Shown here piece after piece: positions 22,435 through 33,625 of a DNA stretch of 64,000 nucleotides (position 1 is the first letter of the stretch; every line of letters starts with the position of its first letter). The DNA is from Temnothorax longispinosus. Its lineage: Eukaryota > Arthropoda > Insecta > Hymenoptera > Formicidae. The DNA is taken from the NCBI RefSeq assembly GCF_030848805.1, contig NW_027270341.1, positions 1-64,000 of the forward strand, read 5' to 3'. The position numbers and the translations under genes were made by a program. The notes under the pieces were generated by a model. The model saw only the letters and a program-made list of their open reading frames with translations, was not told the origin of the DNA and made no database searches.

Positions 22435-22500
22435 CGCACTTGAAAAGGATCGGAATCTTGGTCGAAACGCGTTGTGCTAATTAAATAAAAATAGCCAGTT
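22435..22500 (+). other. Penelope 3' terminal motif, right, and mariner junction
   Basis: It contains ggatcggaatcttggtcgaa and ends gccagtttggtcgaagc at the mariner junction. The same Penelope/mariner boundary occurs on the left, so the inverted duplication carries flanking mariner DNA with it. Confidence 0.6.
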
Positions 22501-23324
22501 TGGTCGAAGCAAAGGAGTTTGTTAATCTTTCTTTAATGTTTACGCTGCTTTTAACAAATATTAATTATCGGCGAAATACACAGGGTTTCTCGCGCAGTGT
22601 CGGCGGAACGCTCTTTTCCCCGACCGCATCCTGTGGACGGATGAAGCGACCTTCACACCAAATGGCGTGTTTAACTCCCATAATTTTTTATTATGGAGAG
22701 GTGAAAATCCGCACGCCATTCGCCAAGGCGCGTTCCAATATCGCTGGTCGATAAAAGTTTGGGCAGGAATAAAAGCGAACCAAATTATAAGTAGTAAGTT
22801 TATGAGTTAAGAAAGTCCGCCTTTGTCTCCCTCACAGTTTTTTCAAATCACACTCTTTCTATAATTTTCAGATCGGTCCCTACATTCTCCCGCCACGTTT
22901 AACCGGGGAAATTTACGCGCGGTTTCTGGAAAATGAGTTGCCCGGTCTTCTCGAAGACGTTTCCCTTCGTGAACGGGAAAAGCTCATTTTCCAGCACGAC
23001 GGGGCTCCCGCGCATTTTTCGCGACAAGCGCGAAATGTTTTAGACGCGCGATATCCGGATAGATGGATGGGTCGAGGTGGCCCAATCACTTGGCCGGCGC
23101 GGTCGCCGGATCTTAACGTGCTCGACTATTTCGTTTGGGGTTACATCAAAGATTTAGTCGAGCACAGGCGTGGTGATACAGAAGCTGAGGTACGAGAAGA
23201 AATTCTCGCAGCTTTCGGTACCATCACGCCGGAAATGGCGCACCGCTCGACGCGCAATATCACTCGAAGGGCCGAACTCTGTATACGAGAAGGAGGAAGG
23301 CACTTCGAACAGTTCTTGCATTAA
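22500..23324 (+). pseudogene. Mariner/IS630-type transposase fragment, right arm
   Basis: It begins inside the first intron of the transposase, directly after the Penelope end, and lacks the N-terminal DNA-binding part. It keeps FLAQCRRN, LWTDEATF, QHDGAPAH and WPARSPDLN, and reaches the C-terminal GGRHFEQ block and stop at 23324. An intron-like gap of about 85 bases ends at tttttcag-type sequence near 22870. The fragment matches the left copy closely with a few substitutions. It cannot encode a full transposase. Confidence 0.8.
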
Positions 23325-24065
23325 AATATGAGAATATTTTAATGCAAAGTGGATTAGACCTACTGGAGATACCACTTAAAAAAAAATGCGTCATGCTATC
23401 TACCGCAAGGTGGTGTGGAAATGATAGCGCTCTATCATTTTCTTGCCACAAAAAAAAATATTTTTTGGCTCGCAATCTTATATCGCGATTGCTATTCATG
23501 CACAATTCACACGCAAAAAATATCATTCTAGTGCTAAGAAAACCAATTACTCCATTCCCTTCTTTTAACGGTCATCTTCGCAAAGAATATTTCTTTTTTA
23601 TAATAATCTTAAAATACACTCATCACTCTCTTTACTTAAAACAAATAATATTCTGAATTCTAATTGTTTAACTATTTAATTAAAAATATAAAATTAAAAC
23701 AAAAATTTGATTTGCTTATTATTTTGACTTTTTTTTAATAAAATTGTATAATGTTCTTTGAAGGAGTATAAATTCTTTTTTCCAGTACATGATAAAGACT
23801 TTTTCTAAAATTTGTGATGAATACATTTTAAGATTATTATCAAGAAAATATTCTTTCTTAAAGAACCCCGTTACTTACCAAAAGAAAAAAAGTAATTCCA
23901 GAATTACGATTGTGCGTACATAATAAAAATTCAAGTATTAAAATTGCGTACATAAGTAAAATTCGGGAATTGCAATTATGTACATAATAAAAATTCAAGT
24001 ATTAAAATTGCGTACATAAGTAAAATTCGGGAATTGCAATTATGTACATAATTTTAATTCCCGAA
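23325..24065 (+). repeat. Right outer arm, matching 12547-13208 inverted
   Basis: AT-rich sequence after the mariner stop, complementary to the left outer arm. The 65-bp unit around gcgtacataagtaaaattcg is present twice in tandem (about 23920-24050). Confidence 0.75.
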
Positions 24066-24194
24066 AATTTTTTATGTCATAACGTAAAATAAATTCAGAA
24101 TTAATATTTTGTCTAGACATAATAATAATTTCTTTTCTTTGAGTATCGATTTAATTTGATAGAATTTTTATGATAATATTAAATAGTAAAATGA

Positions 24195-24415
24195 CAAGCG
24201 TATACGCACACGCAAAAGAAAAATATCATTCGCTAGTGCTAAGAAAACCAATTACTCAGTTTTCTCTGTTTTTAAGTAACGATGATCCTTACAAAAAATG
24301 TTTTCTTGATAATATTACTTAAAATAAATAATATTCTAAATTCTAATTATTCAGTTCTTTAGTTAAGAATATAAAATTAAAACAAAAATTCAATTTGCTA
24401 ATTATTTTGATAGGA
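24195..24415 (+). repeat. Repeat family R, diverged copy
   Basis: It resembles 23500-23735 in direct orientation (both have acacgcaaaa, gctaagaaaaccaattact and attctaatt..attattttga). It ends in attattttga, where the next unit begins. The continuation of the family resumes at about 29840, so this repeat was split by the 24416-29816 unit. Confidence 0.6.
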
Positions 24416-24629
24416 GAAGTTAAGGCTATGAGGGTCAGACGCAGATCACAGTGCGTAATATCAGAAATAATTGATTTATTCGTCGTTTTGATACATTACA
24501 TCAATCCGTACGTTTCGGCTCAGCTTTGAGCCATCTTCAGCAGTAGTTACAGAAGTTAAGTTACACGTTCTCCGTACCGTATGGTAAGTTTACTGATTCA
24601 AAGTATCAGAAACATAGACCAATTGATCT
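24413..24629 (-). repeat. Hammerhead-like terminal repeat, left copy
   Basis: The reverse complement of 29603-29816. The minus-strand core is CTGAAGA (24540-24534), a GGCTC/GAGCC stem, then GAAAC (ending 24511). The pattern resembles the hammerhead ribozyme motifs known in Penelope-like elements. No reverse transcriptase lies beside it. Confidence 0.55.
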
Positions 24630-25192
24630 GTTTGCACAAGCTCGCGCACAAGCCTGAACTCTAGATTCAGATGAGGAAGAAACAAATAATTAAGAATCCG
24701 ATGTAATTGAGAGAGAGATTGCATTTAATAAATTCAGTATTTTAATATGACTCGAATGGGCAGAACTAGACACAGAATACCAACATTCGTTGCTTAGGAG
24801 AAGGGAAACTGCCCGAAAACCTTCCCAGTATTCGTGAACAGGTTATTACATAGATTATACGACATATAATGAATATACAATAAATGAATAAACACGCAAA
24901 GGAAACAATTCAATAACTTTTATAGTACAGTCCTTTCCTGTTATTGATGATGAAATAAAAGTTGAATTCACTGAAGCCTTGCCTCGATATATATTCAGGT
25001 TAATTATAAAGGAAATATTATGGTACGGAATCTAAGAGTTGCTATTGATGTAGTCAAAAAACAAAAAGAAACATGTGATTTCAGGATAGGATGTAGCCGG
25101 ACGGAGGATCGACATTAACCACACGCCCTTGAGATCATTAATTATCACGGTCGCCACTCGATTTTAACCTAGGCCTATCGAGAAAGATACTG
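24630..25192. other. No recognisable gene
   Basis: AT-rich DNA inside the unit bounded by the hammerhead-like repeats. No motif, RNA gene or repeat was recognised. Confidence 0.5.
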
Positions 25193-25420
25193 ATGGATGA
25201 CCAACCTTTCGCTGACTTTGCTAATTCCCCTTTCTACGACTCTGTTTCAGCTCCATCTGTCTCCGGATCGACCCGCTGGACCTGTTGGACCTCTCCGCTC
25301 AAGGGACTTCCTTCGCTTCTGTGCTGGACAGCACCGCTTGGCTGGGCCTCAGCCTCTGTGCGTGTTCGTCGATGGAGGATTTCGGGCGGCCGACAGGCGA
25401 GATTACGATTGGGATAGGTA
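25193..25420 (+). CDS. Candidate exon ending at a GTAAGT donor
   Basis: Two overlapping ATGs (25193, 25197) open frames of about 74 codons. The frame from 25197 starts with a hydrophobic run (MTNLSLTLLIPLSTTLF), like a signal peptide, and continues with a Gly/Arg-rich part to AADRRDYDWDR. A strong donor, gtaagt, follows at about 25420. No family was recognised and no acceptor partner could be assigned. It may be a gene exon or chance in GC-richer DNA. Confidence 0.25.
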
Positions 25421-26110
25421 AGTCTTTGCAGGTTGTCTCAGATTGAATGATAGTCGTCACACGTATGTTTTCGCAACAAGAGTTAAGTTATAATTTATTT
25501 CTCTTTTGTTCAGTTACGTTACATGGACTCGCGGTATAACGCCCCGTTAAGCGGGATCGTTCTCGTTCTCGCTCGCTGTTAACGCACGCGTTGAGATTTT
25601 ATCTATCTTACGCCGATGCTCCTGACTACAGGAAGCCAACACTGTACGCCGAGTATTTCTCTAAGTGAGACGAGTGCTCCGATGCGAGAACCGTTCGCAT
25701 CGAGAGCCGAGAGACGAATTCCTCGATTCCTCGGCTCGGCTGGCCCACCTCGATCGAGTGGGGATCGCCCCACTCGTCGCTATCGCCGGACACCTGTGCC
25801 CACAACCGGCAGCTGTGTCAATAGCCTCGTGAATGGTCTTATTGTTTTCGCGCGCAAACACCTTTTGTTCACGGCCGAACATCTGGCCAACATCTGTACG
25901 CCTCGCTACGCAGTAGCGCAAATACTTCCGCGTTCCGCGCGCTTTCACTTCTCGCACAAACATGTTTACGCTCGACGAATCGAATCTTGGAACGACCCAG
26001 AAGATTCTACATGTTTCCGCTCGCTACGATTCCCTATGCTAAGTTCTATCGCGGGTTCGTCCTCGCGGTTACGCTACGCCTCCGCCTCGCGTTGCCTCCT
26101 TTGCCGCGCC
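25421..26110. other. GC-richer non-repetitive segment, no gene recognised
   Basis: Base composition rises sharply compared with the flanks. Several long open frames exist on both strands, but none has a recognisable motif. It leads into the 108-bp minisatellite. Confidence 0.4.
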
Positions 26111-27095
26111 GCGCTCGGAACCCATCGATAATTGATGGATCGACTACGCGGCGTTTTCGTATTACGCTCTCGCTTCGATAATCCGATTCTGCCTACGGTC
26201 GGCTATTTCGCCTTGCCCCGCTCGGATTACATTAAACCTCGCTGGATACAGTACCCGTCAATTCCGCCTCGCGTTCCCACGTCGATAATCCGCTCTTGCC
26301 TGTGGTCGGCTACTTTGCTTTTACCGCGCTCGGATCGCATCGAAACTCGCTGGATACATCACCCGTCAACTCCGCCTCGCGCTGATGCGTCGATAATCTG
26401 ATCCTGCCTACGGTCGGCTATTTCGCTTTACCGCGCTCGGATCGCATCGAAATTCGCTGAATGGATCATGTCGGATCCATGCGTTATGCTACTATGTCGG
26501 TGAGTCGATTTCGCCATCGGTTGGCGCTTTCGCTTTACCGCGCTCGGAACTCCTCACACCTCGCTGAGCGGAGCACGCGGCATCCATGCATCGCGCTCCT
26601 CTGCTGTTGAGCCAATCGCGTTATCCGTTGGCTATTTCGCATTACCGCGCTTGAAACTCCTCGCAACGCGCTGAGAGGAATACGCGGCGTCTATGCGTCG
26701 CGCTCCTAGTCTGCTGAGCCGGTCCCGTGGTTGGCTCGCAAGTTCACGCTATCGCGCTCGAAACTCATCGCAACGCGCTGAGTGAAATACGCGGTGCTTA
26801 TGCATCGCGCTCCTAAGCTGCTAAGCCGGTCCCGTGGTTGGTTCGCAAGTTCGCGCCATCGCGCTCGGAACTCATCGCAACACGCTGAGTGAAATACGCG
26901 GCGCTCATGCATCGCGCTCCTATGCTGCTGAGCCGGTCCCGCGGTTGGCTCGCGAGTTCACGCTATCGCGCTCGAAACCCATCGCAACGCGCTGAGTGAA
27001 ATACGCGGTGCTTATGCATCGCGCTCCTATGCCGCTGAGCCTAACCCGTAGTCGGCTCACCAGTTCGCGCTATCGCGCTCGAGACTCATCATCTT
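26110..27095. repeat. GC-rich minisatellite, ~108-bp unit
   Basis: The clearest units follow the gctccta landmark at about 26702, 26810, 26919 and 27023, with ctgctgagccggtcccg and tatcgcgctcgaaactc in each. Upstream units are more diverged (ctttaccgcgctcggatcgc). At least seven or eight units are present. The open frames across it are not taken as genes. Confidence 0.8.
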
Positions 27096-27170
27096 TCGCT
27101 TATAACTCAATTGAATACACTCGCGTCTATTTTTGTTGACGAAGTCATTGTGTTTTTATTCATTCATTTC

Positions 27171-27505
27171 TTACATATTTAACTTATCGGCCCGCTGGCC
27201 TCGAGCTTCTTCAGCGGCGCCTCCGCTCCCCGTTTCTTCTGTCGTCTGGTCGTCGGTCAGCGAAGCGCTTCGCCTTGCCCGCGTGTCATTCCTCCTGCCG
27301 CCAACCTCGTTGCATCGCCGCACTTGGATGATCGGCACCCTTGTCATCGGTAGCGAGCGCATGGCCCACTCCTGCCGCTCGCGTTTGATCATCTCCCTCA
27401 CGGCCGCCGTGAGTCCCGGCATGAGTAATTGGACGATTGGCTCGGTGGCTGTTTCTCGGATGTTGGTCGGTTGATGCAGCTCAGCGCACGGCTGCAAGGA
27501 CTGTT
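27171..27505 (-). CDS. Possible terminal exon of an unknown protein
   Basis: On the minus strand a good acceptor (tttgttgaacag) is followed by about 110 open codons to a TAA, then AATAAA about 20 bases later, which is the layout of a last exon. The peptide is basic and charged (MIKRERQEWAMRSLP, VPIIQVRRCNE), with a Glu/Gly/Ala-rich tail. It is not recognised. It could come from a retroelement or host gene. Confidence 0.35.
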
Positions 27506-27509
27506 CAAC

Positions 27510-28970
27510 AAATAAATCAAATCAATCAGCATATAAATTCATTTCAAACACAATTGAAATAATTATTGAATCAATGTATCAATCTTTGAGTTTTAAATAT
27601 AAACAATTTCTCTTTAACTTGTTAGAATTTACCATATATCAAAATCTTCTCTAGAACCAATAATTCTCTTTTAGCAAAATCAGGTATTCAATACAAAAAG
27701 ATAAAGTATAAGAATTTCTCAATATATATATCGTTCATAAAGCTTATTGTTTGGATCGACACATTAATTCATAATAGCAGAAACGAAATATTTGATCAGT
27801 CAGAGTTAACACAATACTTAGTAGAATAATTATCAAGTCCATATGAAATCACTCGCAGAATACTTATGAGAATAATCATCGAATCAATGAGAAACAAGTC
27901 GCAAAATATTTAGTAGAATAATAATTAAATCAAGGAGAAACAATGCTTATAGAAACGCACGGAAATGAATAATTGATAATAACGCAAGATAAAATTTATG
28001 TCTCGCAAAGAACGCAGTTTCATTGAATACTTATTCTAAATGAAGATAAAGAATGTTCGCTAAGTATATAATACACCATAAGAAAATTGTCTAATCAATG
28101 AGAAAGAAATAATCACATAAATACGTAATAAAGTATGTCTTTTACAGTTCACGAAAATTGGTTGCAACCGTACAATAAGTGATTTTACTTTAAACTGAGC
28201 TCAATGTTACGATTTAACTGTATATGTAAGATTAATGCAAGATTAAATAATCGGGGATTCCCTTTGAAGCATTAGACGGGGTCTAATGGAAAAGAATCGG
28301 GGATTCTTTGTAATGTTAGACGGGTGTCTAACTGTCTCTCTCGTACGAATAAAAGGCGGTACCTGATAATTACGAATTTGATTACATTTCTGGTTGGAAA
28401 TGGTAATGATCAAATCAAAAAGACGGCGTCTCGAACGTTACTGAAAATGGCTTCCTTCTGACTTCGAAAGGGCTCGTAATTCCTGTCGAAACGGCTCTCT
28501 CGTGGTTGCAGCAAATGGCTGCCTTCCTTCGTTCCACGTGCCGGCATGGCTCGCCGGGACGGATATCCCTGGATTCCTTTCGGTAATGCTCGCAGTGTCA
28601 AGTATATTATCGTTGAATAAAATATTGAATGTAATGAATCACAATATGAAACACGGATAGACAATTCAGAAACTGAAATACGCGACACCAAAAAATATGA
28701 CGCAATACTATCGATCTTTAGCAAAAGAGCACGAAGCATCGTGCACGAAATCTGGAAAACGAATGCTCGCTTGGCCGGGCTGCGCGCCCCTCCTAACATG
28801 CTCAAGCATGCGCGGTAAACACGCTCTTCGCCGCCTGGGACGCAACGTTGTCGGCGCCGCTCGCGCGCTTTTTCCGAGAACTGCGTAGAATTCGCGGCAA
28901 CCTATTATATTACAATCGACAATGATGTCCGCAAAAAAAGATAACACAATCTCTCTCTCTCTCTTTCTCT
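27510..28970. other. AT-rich then mixed stretch without recognised gene
   Basis: 27.5-28.2 kb is AT-rich with weak internal repetition (aatcaatgagaaacaa-like). Near 28250-28340 a short motif (aatcggggattc..tagacggg) occurs twice. 28.7-28.9 kb is GC-rich. No gene or RNA was recognised. Confidence 0.4.
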
Positions 28971-28976
28971 TTCAAC

Positions 28977-29605
28977 TTTAAACATGATCCATATCTGTAA
29001 ATTTGTTCAATTAATGTTGAGATATTAAAAAGATCCCTTAGGAAACTCACCATTTGTTCTGAAAAACGTGGAATACAGAGCCATGCGTACGTAATGAATA
29101 CTCTCTGCGAGAAGACTTGACAATCTTGTCGACACGACACACAATAATATGAAAGGTCTTGCAAGAAGAGGCATGTCGTAGGTCAACATACCGGCGAGGA
29201 ATATAACAAAGCACGATTTGACACCGTCACAATATTGCATGTACCAATAGTAAAACCCCGATTTGCCAACGACCAAAGTTCATGAGCATGGATTACAATT
29301 TGCTCAAAACCGTGACATATGCATGATGCAAAAAATCCGTGTCATTTTGAGACGGTGTCAAATCGTGCTTTGTTATAATCCTCGCCGGTGTGTTGACCTA
29401 CGACATGCCTCTTCTTGCAAGATCTTTCATATCATTGCTGTGCATGTGTCGTGTCGATAAGATCGTCAAGTCTTCTCGCAGAGAGTATTCATTATGTATA
29501 CATGGCTCTGTATTCCACGTTTTTCAGACCGAATGGTGAGTTTCCTAAGGGATCTTTTTAATATCTCAACATTAATTGAACAAATTTACAGATATGGATC
29601 AATTG
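28977..29605. mobile_element. Foldback element made of two inverted copies of repeat F
   Basis: Arms of about 260 bases (28977-29243 minus, 29351-29605 plus) are joined by a loop of about 110 bases. Each arm contains repeat F (gagtttcctaagggatc to gtgacggtgtca) plus ttgttcaattaatgttgag. The right arm abuts the hammerhead-like repeat. Confidence 0.7.
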
Positions 29606-29816
29606 GTCTTATGTTTCTGATACTTTGAATCAGTAAACTCACCATACGGTACGGAGAACGTGTAACTTAATTTTTGTAACTACCGCTGAAGATGGCTCAA
29701 AACTGAGCCGAAACGTACGGATCGATGTAATGTATCAAAACGACGAATAAATCAGTTATTTCTAATATTACGCACTGTGATCTGCGTCTGACCCTCATAG
29801 CCTTGACTTCTCCTAT
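29603..29816 (+). repeat. Hammerhead-like terminal repeat, right copy
   Basis: Stem I CGGTA (29647-29651) pairs with TACCG (29681-29685). Next come CTGAAGA (29686-29692), stem II GGCTC/GAGCC (29694-29698, 29705-29709) and GAAAC (29710-29714). The predicted cut follows AUA at 29646. Stem III is nearly absent, as in the minimal Penelope hammerheads. The motif match is clear, but activity is an inference. Confidence 0.55.
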
Positions 29817-29839
29817 TTTAATCTCGAGGGTCCTCATAT

Positions 29840-29990
29840 TACTTTATTTATTATTTTGACTTTTCTTTGATAAAATTTTATTATGTTCTTTGAAGGAGTA
29901 TAAATTCGTCTTTCGAGTACATGATAAAGACTCTTTCTAAAATTTGTACATTTTAAGACTATTATCAAGAAAATATTCTTTCTTAAGGGG
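29840..29990 (+). repeat. Repeat family R, continuation
   Basis: It matches 23715-23870 (attattttgact, gttctttgaaggagtataaa, catgataaagact). With 24195-24415 it forms the two halves of a repeat interrupted by the 5.4-kb unit. Confidence 0.6.
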
Positions 29991-30980
29991 ATGCTAAAGC
30001 TAAGGCCGAACTTCCTCGACGTCGGTAATGTCAACTCTGTCAACTAAAGCAAAGGCCTCGCGTGGTGACAACGCGAAACTCCGGTTTCAGTGTTACCAAC
30101 TAATTTCAGGTTCTATGAAGTGGTGTATGTCCGTACACGTACACACACCACTGAATTGCTCACACGGACGCACGGTAGAGAGACATATGCTATAGACGCG
30201 GCAACGCCGCGGCTATGAATTCTTTAGCAATACGGCCCGAACCTGAAAATGCTTTCTGGCCATCCGTAGCAGAAGGCAGTAACTTATCAAGGCTGATAAG
30301 CACCCGCTTTTTATAAATTACATATATTCTTATGCACACATGTGCGTATATATATTATAATATGTATCTAATTATTATGTGTACGTTTATAATTGTCTGA
30401 TGATAAATAATAACAGTAGCATAATTGAGAATGTGAATTAGTATACATAGTATATATTGACGCGGGTACTTATTAGACTTGGCAATTTACTGCATCTCTT
30501 GCACCTCAAATAATTTATTTCTTGTAATGTAAATGAATGATGTAAAACTCTCTCTGTAAAATAATAACTTCTATAACAATATGTTTCGTCGACGGATGAT
30601 TAGCTAATTATGATTGTATACAGAAAGTGGATATTTGCGTAAAGTATCGTTGCCTTGCGAATAAAGTCGAAGGACCATCGAGAAGAGGAAGCTCGCGATG
30701 CTTTTATTTCCCTTCCGAGTGCGCTTCCATTGCCAGTATGCGACAGCCGTTACTACACTCCATGAAGAGTATCATTGCATGATTTGTCGAATAAAACATG
30801 AGCAAAAGAGATGTTTTTCCTTGTGCTTAGAAATCCAAAAAGATTATTTCGAGAATCATAAAGAAATTGTATTGTGTTACTTTCTTTCCATCGCGGCGAG
30901 TACCTAATCGTTTTTATACATTTATAAGTTTACAAGTATACATAGTACTTGAAAAAAAAGGAAAAAGGTAATCGTCGCGT
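29991..30980. other. No recognisable gene
   Basis: A mixed-composition stretch (30.0-30.3 kb) is followed by AT-rich DNA. An open frame at 30698-30907 has a Cys/His-containing peptide but no recognised family. No RNA gene was seen. Confidence 0.4.
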
Positions 30981-30984
30981 TTTT

Positions 30985-31826
30985 TTGAAGTGAAACTTCT
31001 TTAGGCACGGTAGTGAGTTCAATTCGCGACACGAAAAAGTGTAACGGAAGTGAAACTTCTTTGGTACGGTAATAAGTTCGATTGTGCGACACGAAAAGTG
31101 TAACGAAAATTTGACCAATAAGCGTACGGCGTTGGCGAGACGGTTCTTCTTTTGGCACGGTAGTAAGTTCGATTATGCGACACGAAAAGTGTAACAAAAA
31201 TTCGACCAATAGGCGTACGAAATGAAACTTTTGGTACGGTAGTAAGTTCGATTGTGCGACACGGAAAGTGTAACGAAAATTCGACCAATAGGCGTACGAA
31301 ATGAAACTTCTTTGGTACGGTAGTAAGTTCGATTGTGCGACACGAAAAGTGTAACGAAAATTTGACCAATAGGCGTATGGCGTTGGCGAGACGATTCTTC
31401 TTCTGGCATGGTAGTAAGTTCGATTATGCGACACGAAAAGTGTAACGAAAATTCGACCAATAGGCATACAAAATGAAACTTCTTTGGTACGGTAGTAAGT
31501 TCAATTGTGCGACACGAAAAAACGTCACGAAATAGTGTCACGAAAATTCGACCAACAGGCGTACAAAGTGAAACTCCTTTTGGATCGGTAAGTAAATTCG
31601 ATTTTGCGACTCGAAAACGCGTCACGAAAATTCGATCAGGCGTACGGCACTGGCGAGACGGATATAGTGAGAACTGCGTGTAACATATTTTCGAGTTGCG
31701 CGCGGCTCGGAGTGACTAATTCCGTTGCACTGTTTTTGTATTAATTTCAGAAAAGTTATGGCAAAGCCTTGCCTTCAGAAGTTTCACTTCTAACGCGCGT
31801 GGCGACCACGCGTTTATTTTTTTTTC
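30985..31826 (-). mobile_element. 81-bp-repeat element copy 2
   Basis: It begins gaagtgaaacttcttt and ends gccttcagaagtttcacttc then the hairpin gcgcgtggcgaccacgcg. It holds about eight units of the 81/90-bp repeat in reverse orientation relative to copy 1, and lacks the nested TIR element. It therefore shows the simpler form of the family. Confidence 0.75.
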
Positions 31827-31829
31827 ACA

Positions 31830-33000
31830 GAGACGGGCAAACGTGAAACTGTGTTATTCACGTTGCCCGAATAAATCAAACTCGGATGCTACAAGTATCT
31901 AGTTTTTATCCAGCGGGACTTTAGGATGCCGCGAATGCTGATATCAAGAATAATTATGATTTATCTTACTTAGTGGAGTACGTATATTTTTTCGGCTTAG
32001 AAACGAAGACGATGACGACGATGACGATCAAACGAACGCTTCCGTTCTTGTCCCAAAATTGTTTTTGTTTTCTCTTGTAGCGAACGTTTCGAGGAATTTG
32101 CTTACGACGACGGTTCGTTAGCATATGTCTCGCGGTAATTAACAAATATACGGAGCCGTCATATTTTCCACAACGCGTAGGGAAAAAATTGAATGGTTTC
32201 TAATATGTATTCAAAGAACGTTGATTCATCATATTATTTTTTCAAACTTGCTTTCCTCCTTTTGAAAATTTACACCAAGAGAAACTTTTGTTACATATTA
32301 CTTCATATTGTTTTTTTTTAACATCTCTATTTCTTAAAAAGGAAACGAAAACCGTAGAAGAAAATTATTAAACTTATCTTTATCGTATTGGGAATTCATT
32401 CAATTTTATCGCTACGTGTCTCAACTTCTCTTGTTCAAAACAAAAAACTAATTTATAGCTTTTGATTTTACATATAATTGCTAAATTTCAGTTTTGTCAC
32501 ATGCGATTTGGGCGAGCTTATTTCGTGGAGCAAATATTTTGTTGCGTTTTCGAGAAAGTGTTTATCCGATCATTAGCGAAGCGACGCGATGCATTTATAT
32601 TCGATCACGAGGGACTATGCGCAAATTTTTGCATTGTTTGCGGATTTTATAACTTTATTGACGAATATAAGATCTAAGATCTTTCGCATAATTGATTTAC
32701 GATTAAACTCGCGCTTTATTGAGTCTCAGATGTACACCCGTCTGTATTACGTCAATAAAAATCTGGCAGCAAAACGTGTATGAATTCATTCGTTTAGCAA
32801 AGGATGCGCGTTGACCTTAGAAGCGCACGTTGGAATTTCATCCAGAGGGAAAAAAACTTTGTCGCGTTTTTTTAATATTTCTGATTCTCAAAATAAATTC
32901 TTCGTGTATATTTTTTCGTGCTCATAATATTATTTGATTTTCTTATGCTAATGAACTCGGCGCTACAGCCCGGTGTGGGCCTTGGCCTTCCTTGATCACG
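31830..33000. other. No recognisable gene
   Basis: AT-rich sequence with short frames only. Near 32957 a gcgctacagcccggtgtggg stretch of unusual composition may mark the edge of the following DNA transposon. Confidence 0.4.
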
Positions 33001-33029
33001 TCAATCATCATCAGTGACAGTTGATGTAG

Positions 33030-33515
33030 TTCTACGTGTTGCTTGCGGCACGGTTGTTGCTGTGCCCATACTGTGCAGTAGACGTAGTTCTACGTGTTTG
33101 CGGCACAGTTGTTACTGTGCTTGTTTGATTTTTTTCGTCTCTCCGATTTTTATTTACAAATGATACATTTGTAAAAATCAATAACGTCACAACAGACGCT
33201 TCTGGCATTAATTTTGTCAGTACCGTCAGAATAAACGAATCAGATTTTTATTATAATCAGTACCGTCCGAATAGACGCTTTTGACATTTATTTTTATTTT
33301 ATTTTTGTATTATGGGCCCCTCCAACGCCTATTTCTGTGAGAACGCAACCAATATCTTTTTTTTGTTTCTTCGAATTTTATTTACAAATGATACATTTGT
33401 AAAAATCAGTAACGTTACAACATACGCTTCTGGCATTTTGTCAGTACCGTCAGAATAAACGAATCTGATTTTTATTACAATCAGTACCGTCCGAATAGAC
33501 GCTTCTGACATTTAT
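33030..33515. repeat. Left subterminal iterons of Mutator-like element
   Basis: A 25-30-base motif, consensus cagtaccgtc(a/c)gaatagac then gcttctgac, occurs about six times (33185, 33219, 33261, 33411, 33442, 33482), inside a direct repeat of about 155 bases. The same motif lies beyond the other end of the gene cluster (37187-37670), so the two arrays look like transposase-binding ends. A smaller duplication (agttctacgtgtt..) lies at 33030-33120. Confidence 0.7.
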
Positions 33516-33625
33516 TTTTATTTTATTTTTACTTTTTTACCTAGGTATGTTTTCGATATTCAAATATCTTTCTAAATATTATTACAGTGTACGTAACTTT
33601 CTAAATAATATTAGATCGTATGTTT

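Noticed and set aside
12547..24065. One single giant palindrome of 11.5 kb
   Set aside because: Only 16846-22860 is a continuous mirror. The left side has an extra mariner copy and a 2.24-kb insertion, so the outer matches may come from separate mariner copies.
26110..27095. Arg-rich coding frames on both strands
   Set aside because: They arise from the 108-bp GC-rich minisatellite and change frame between units.
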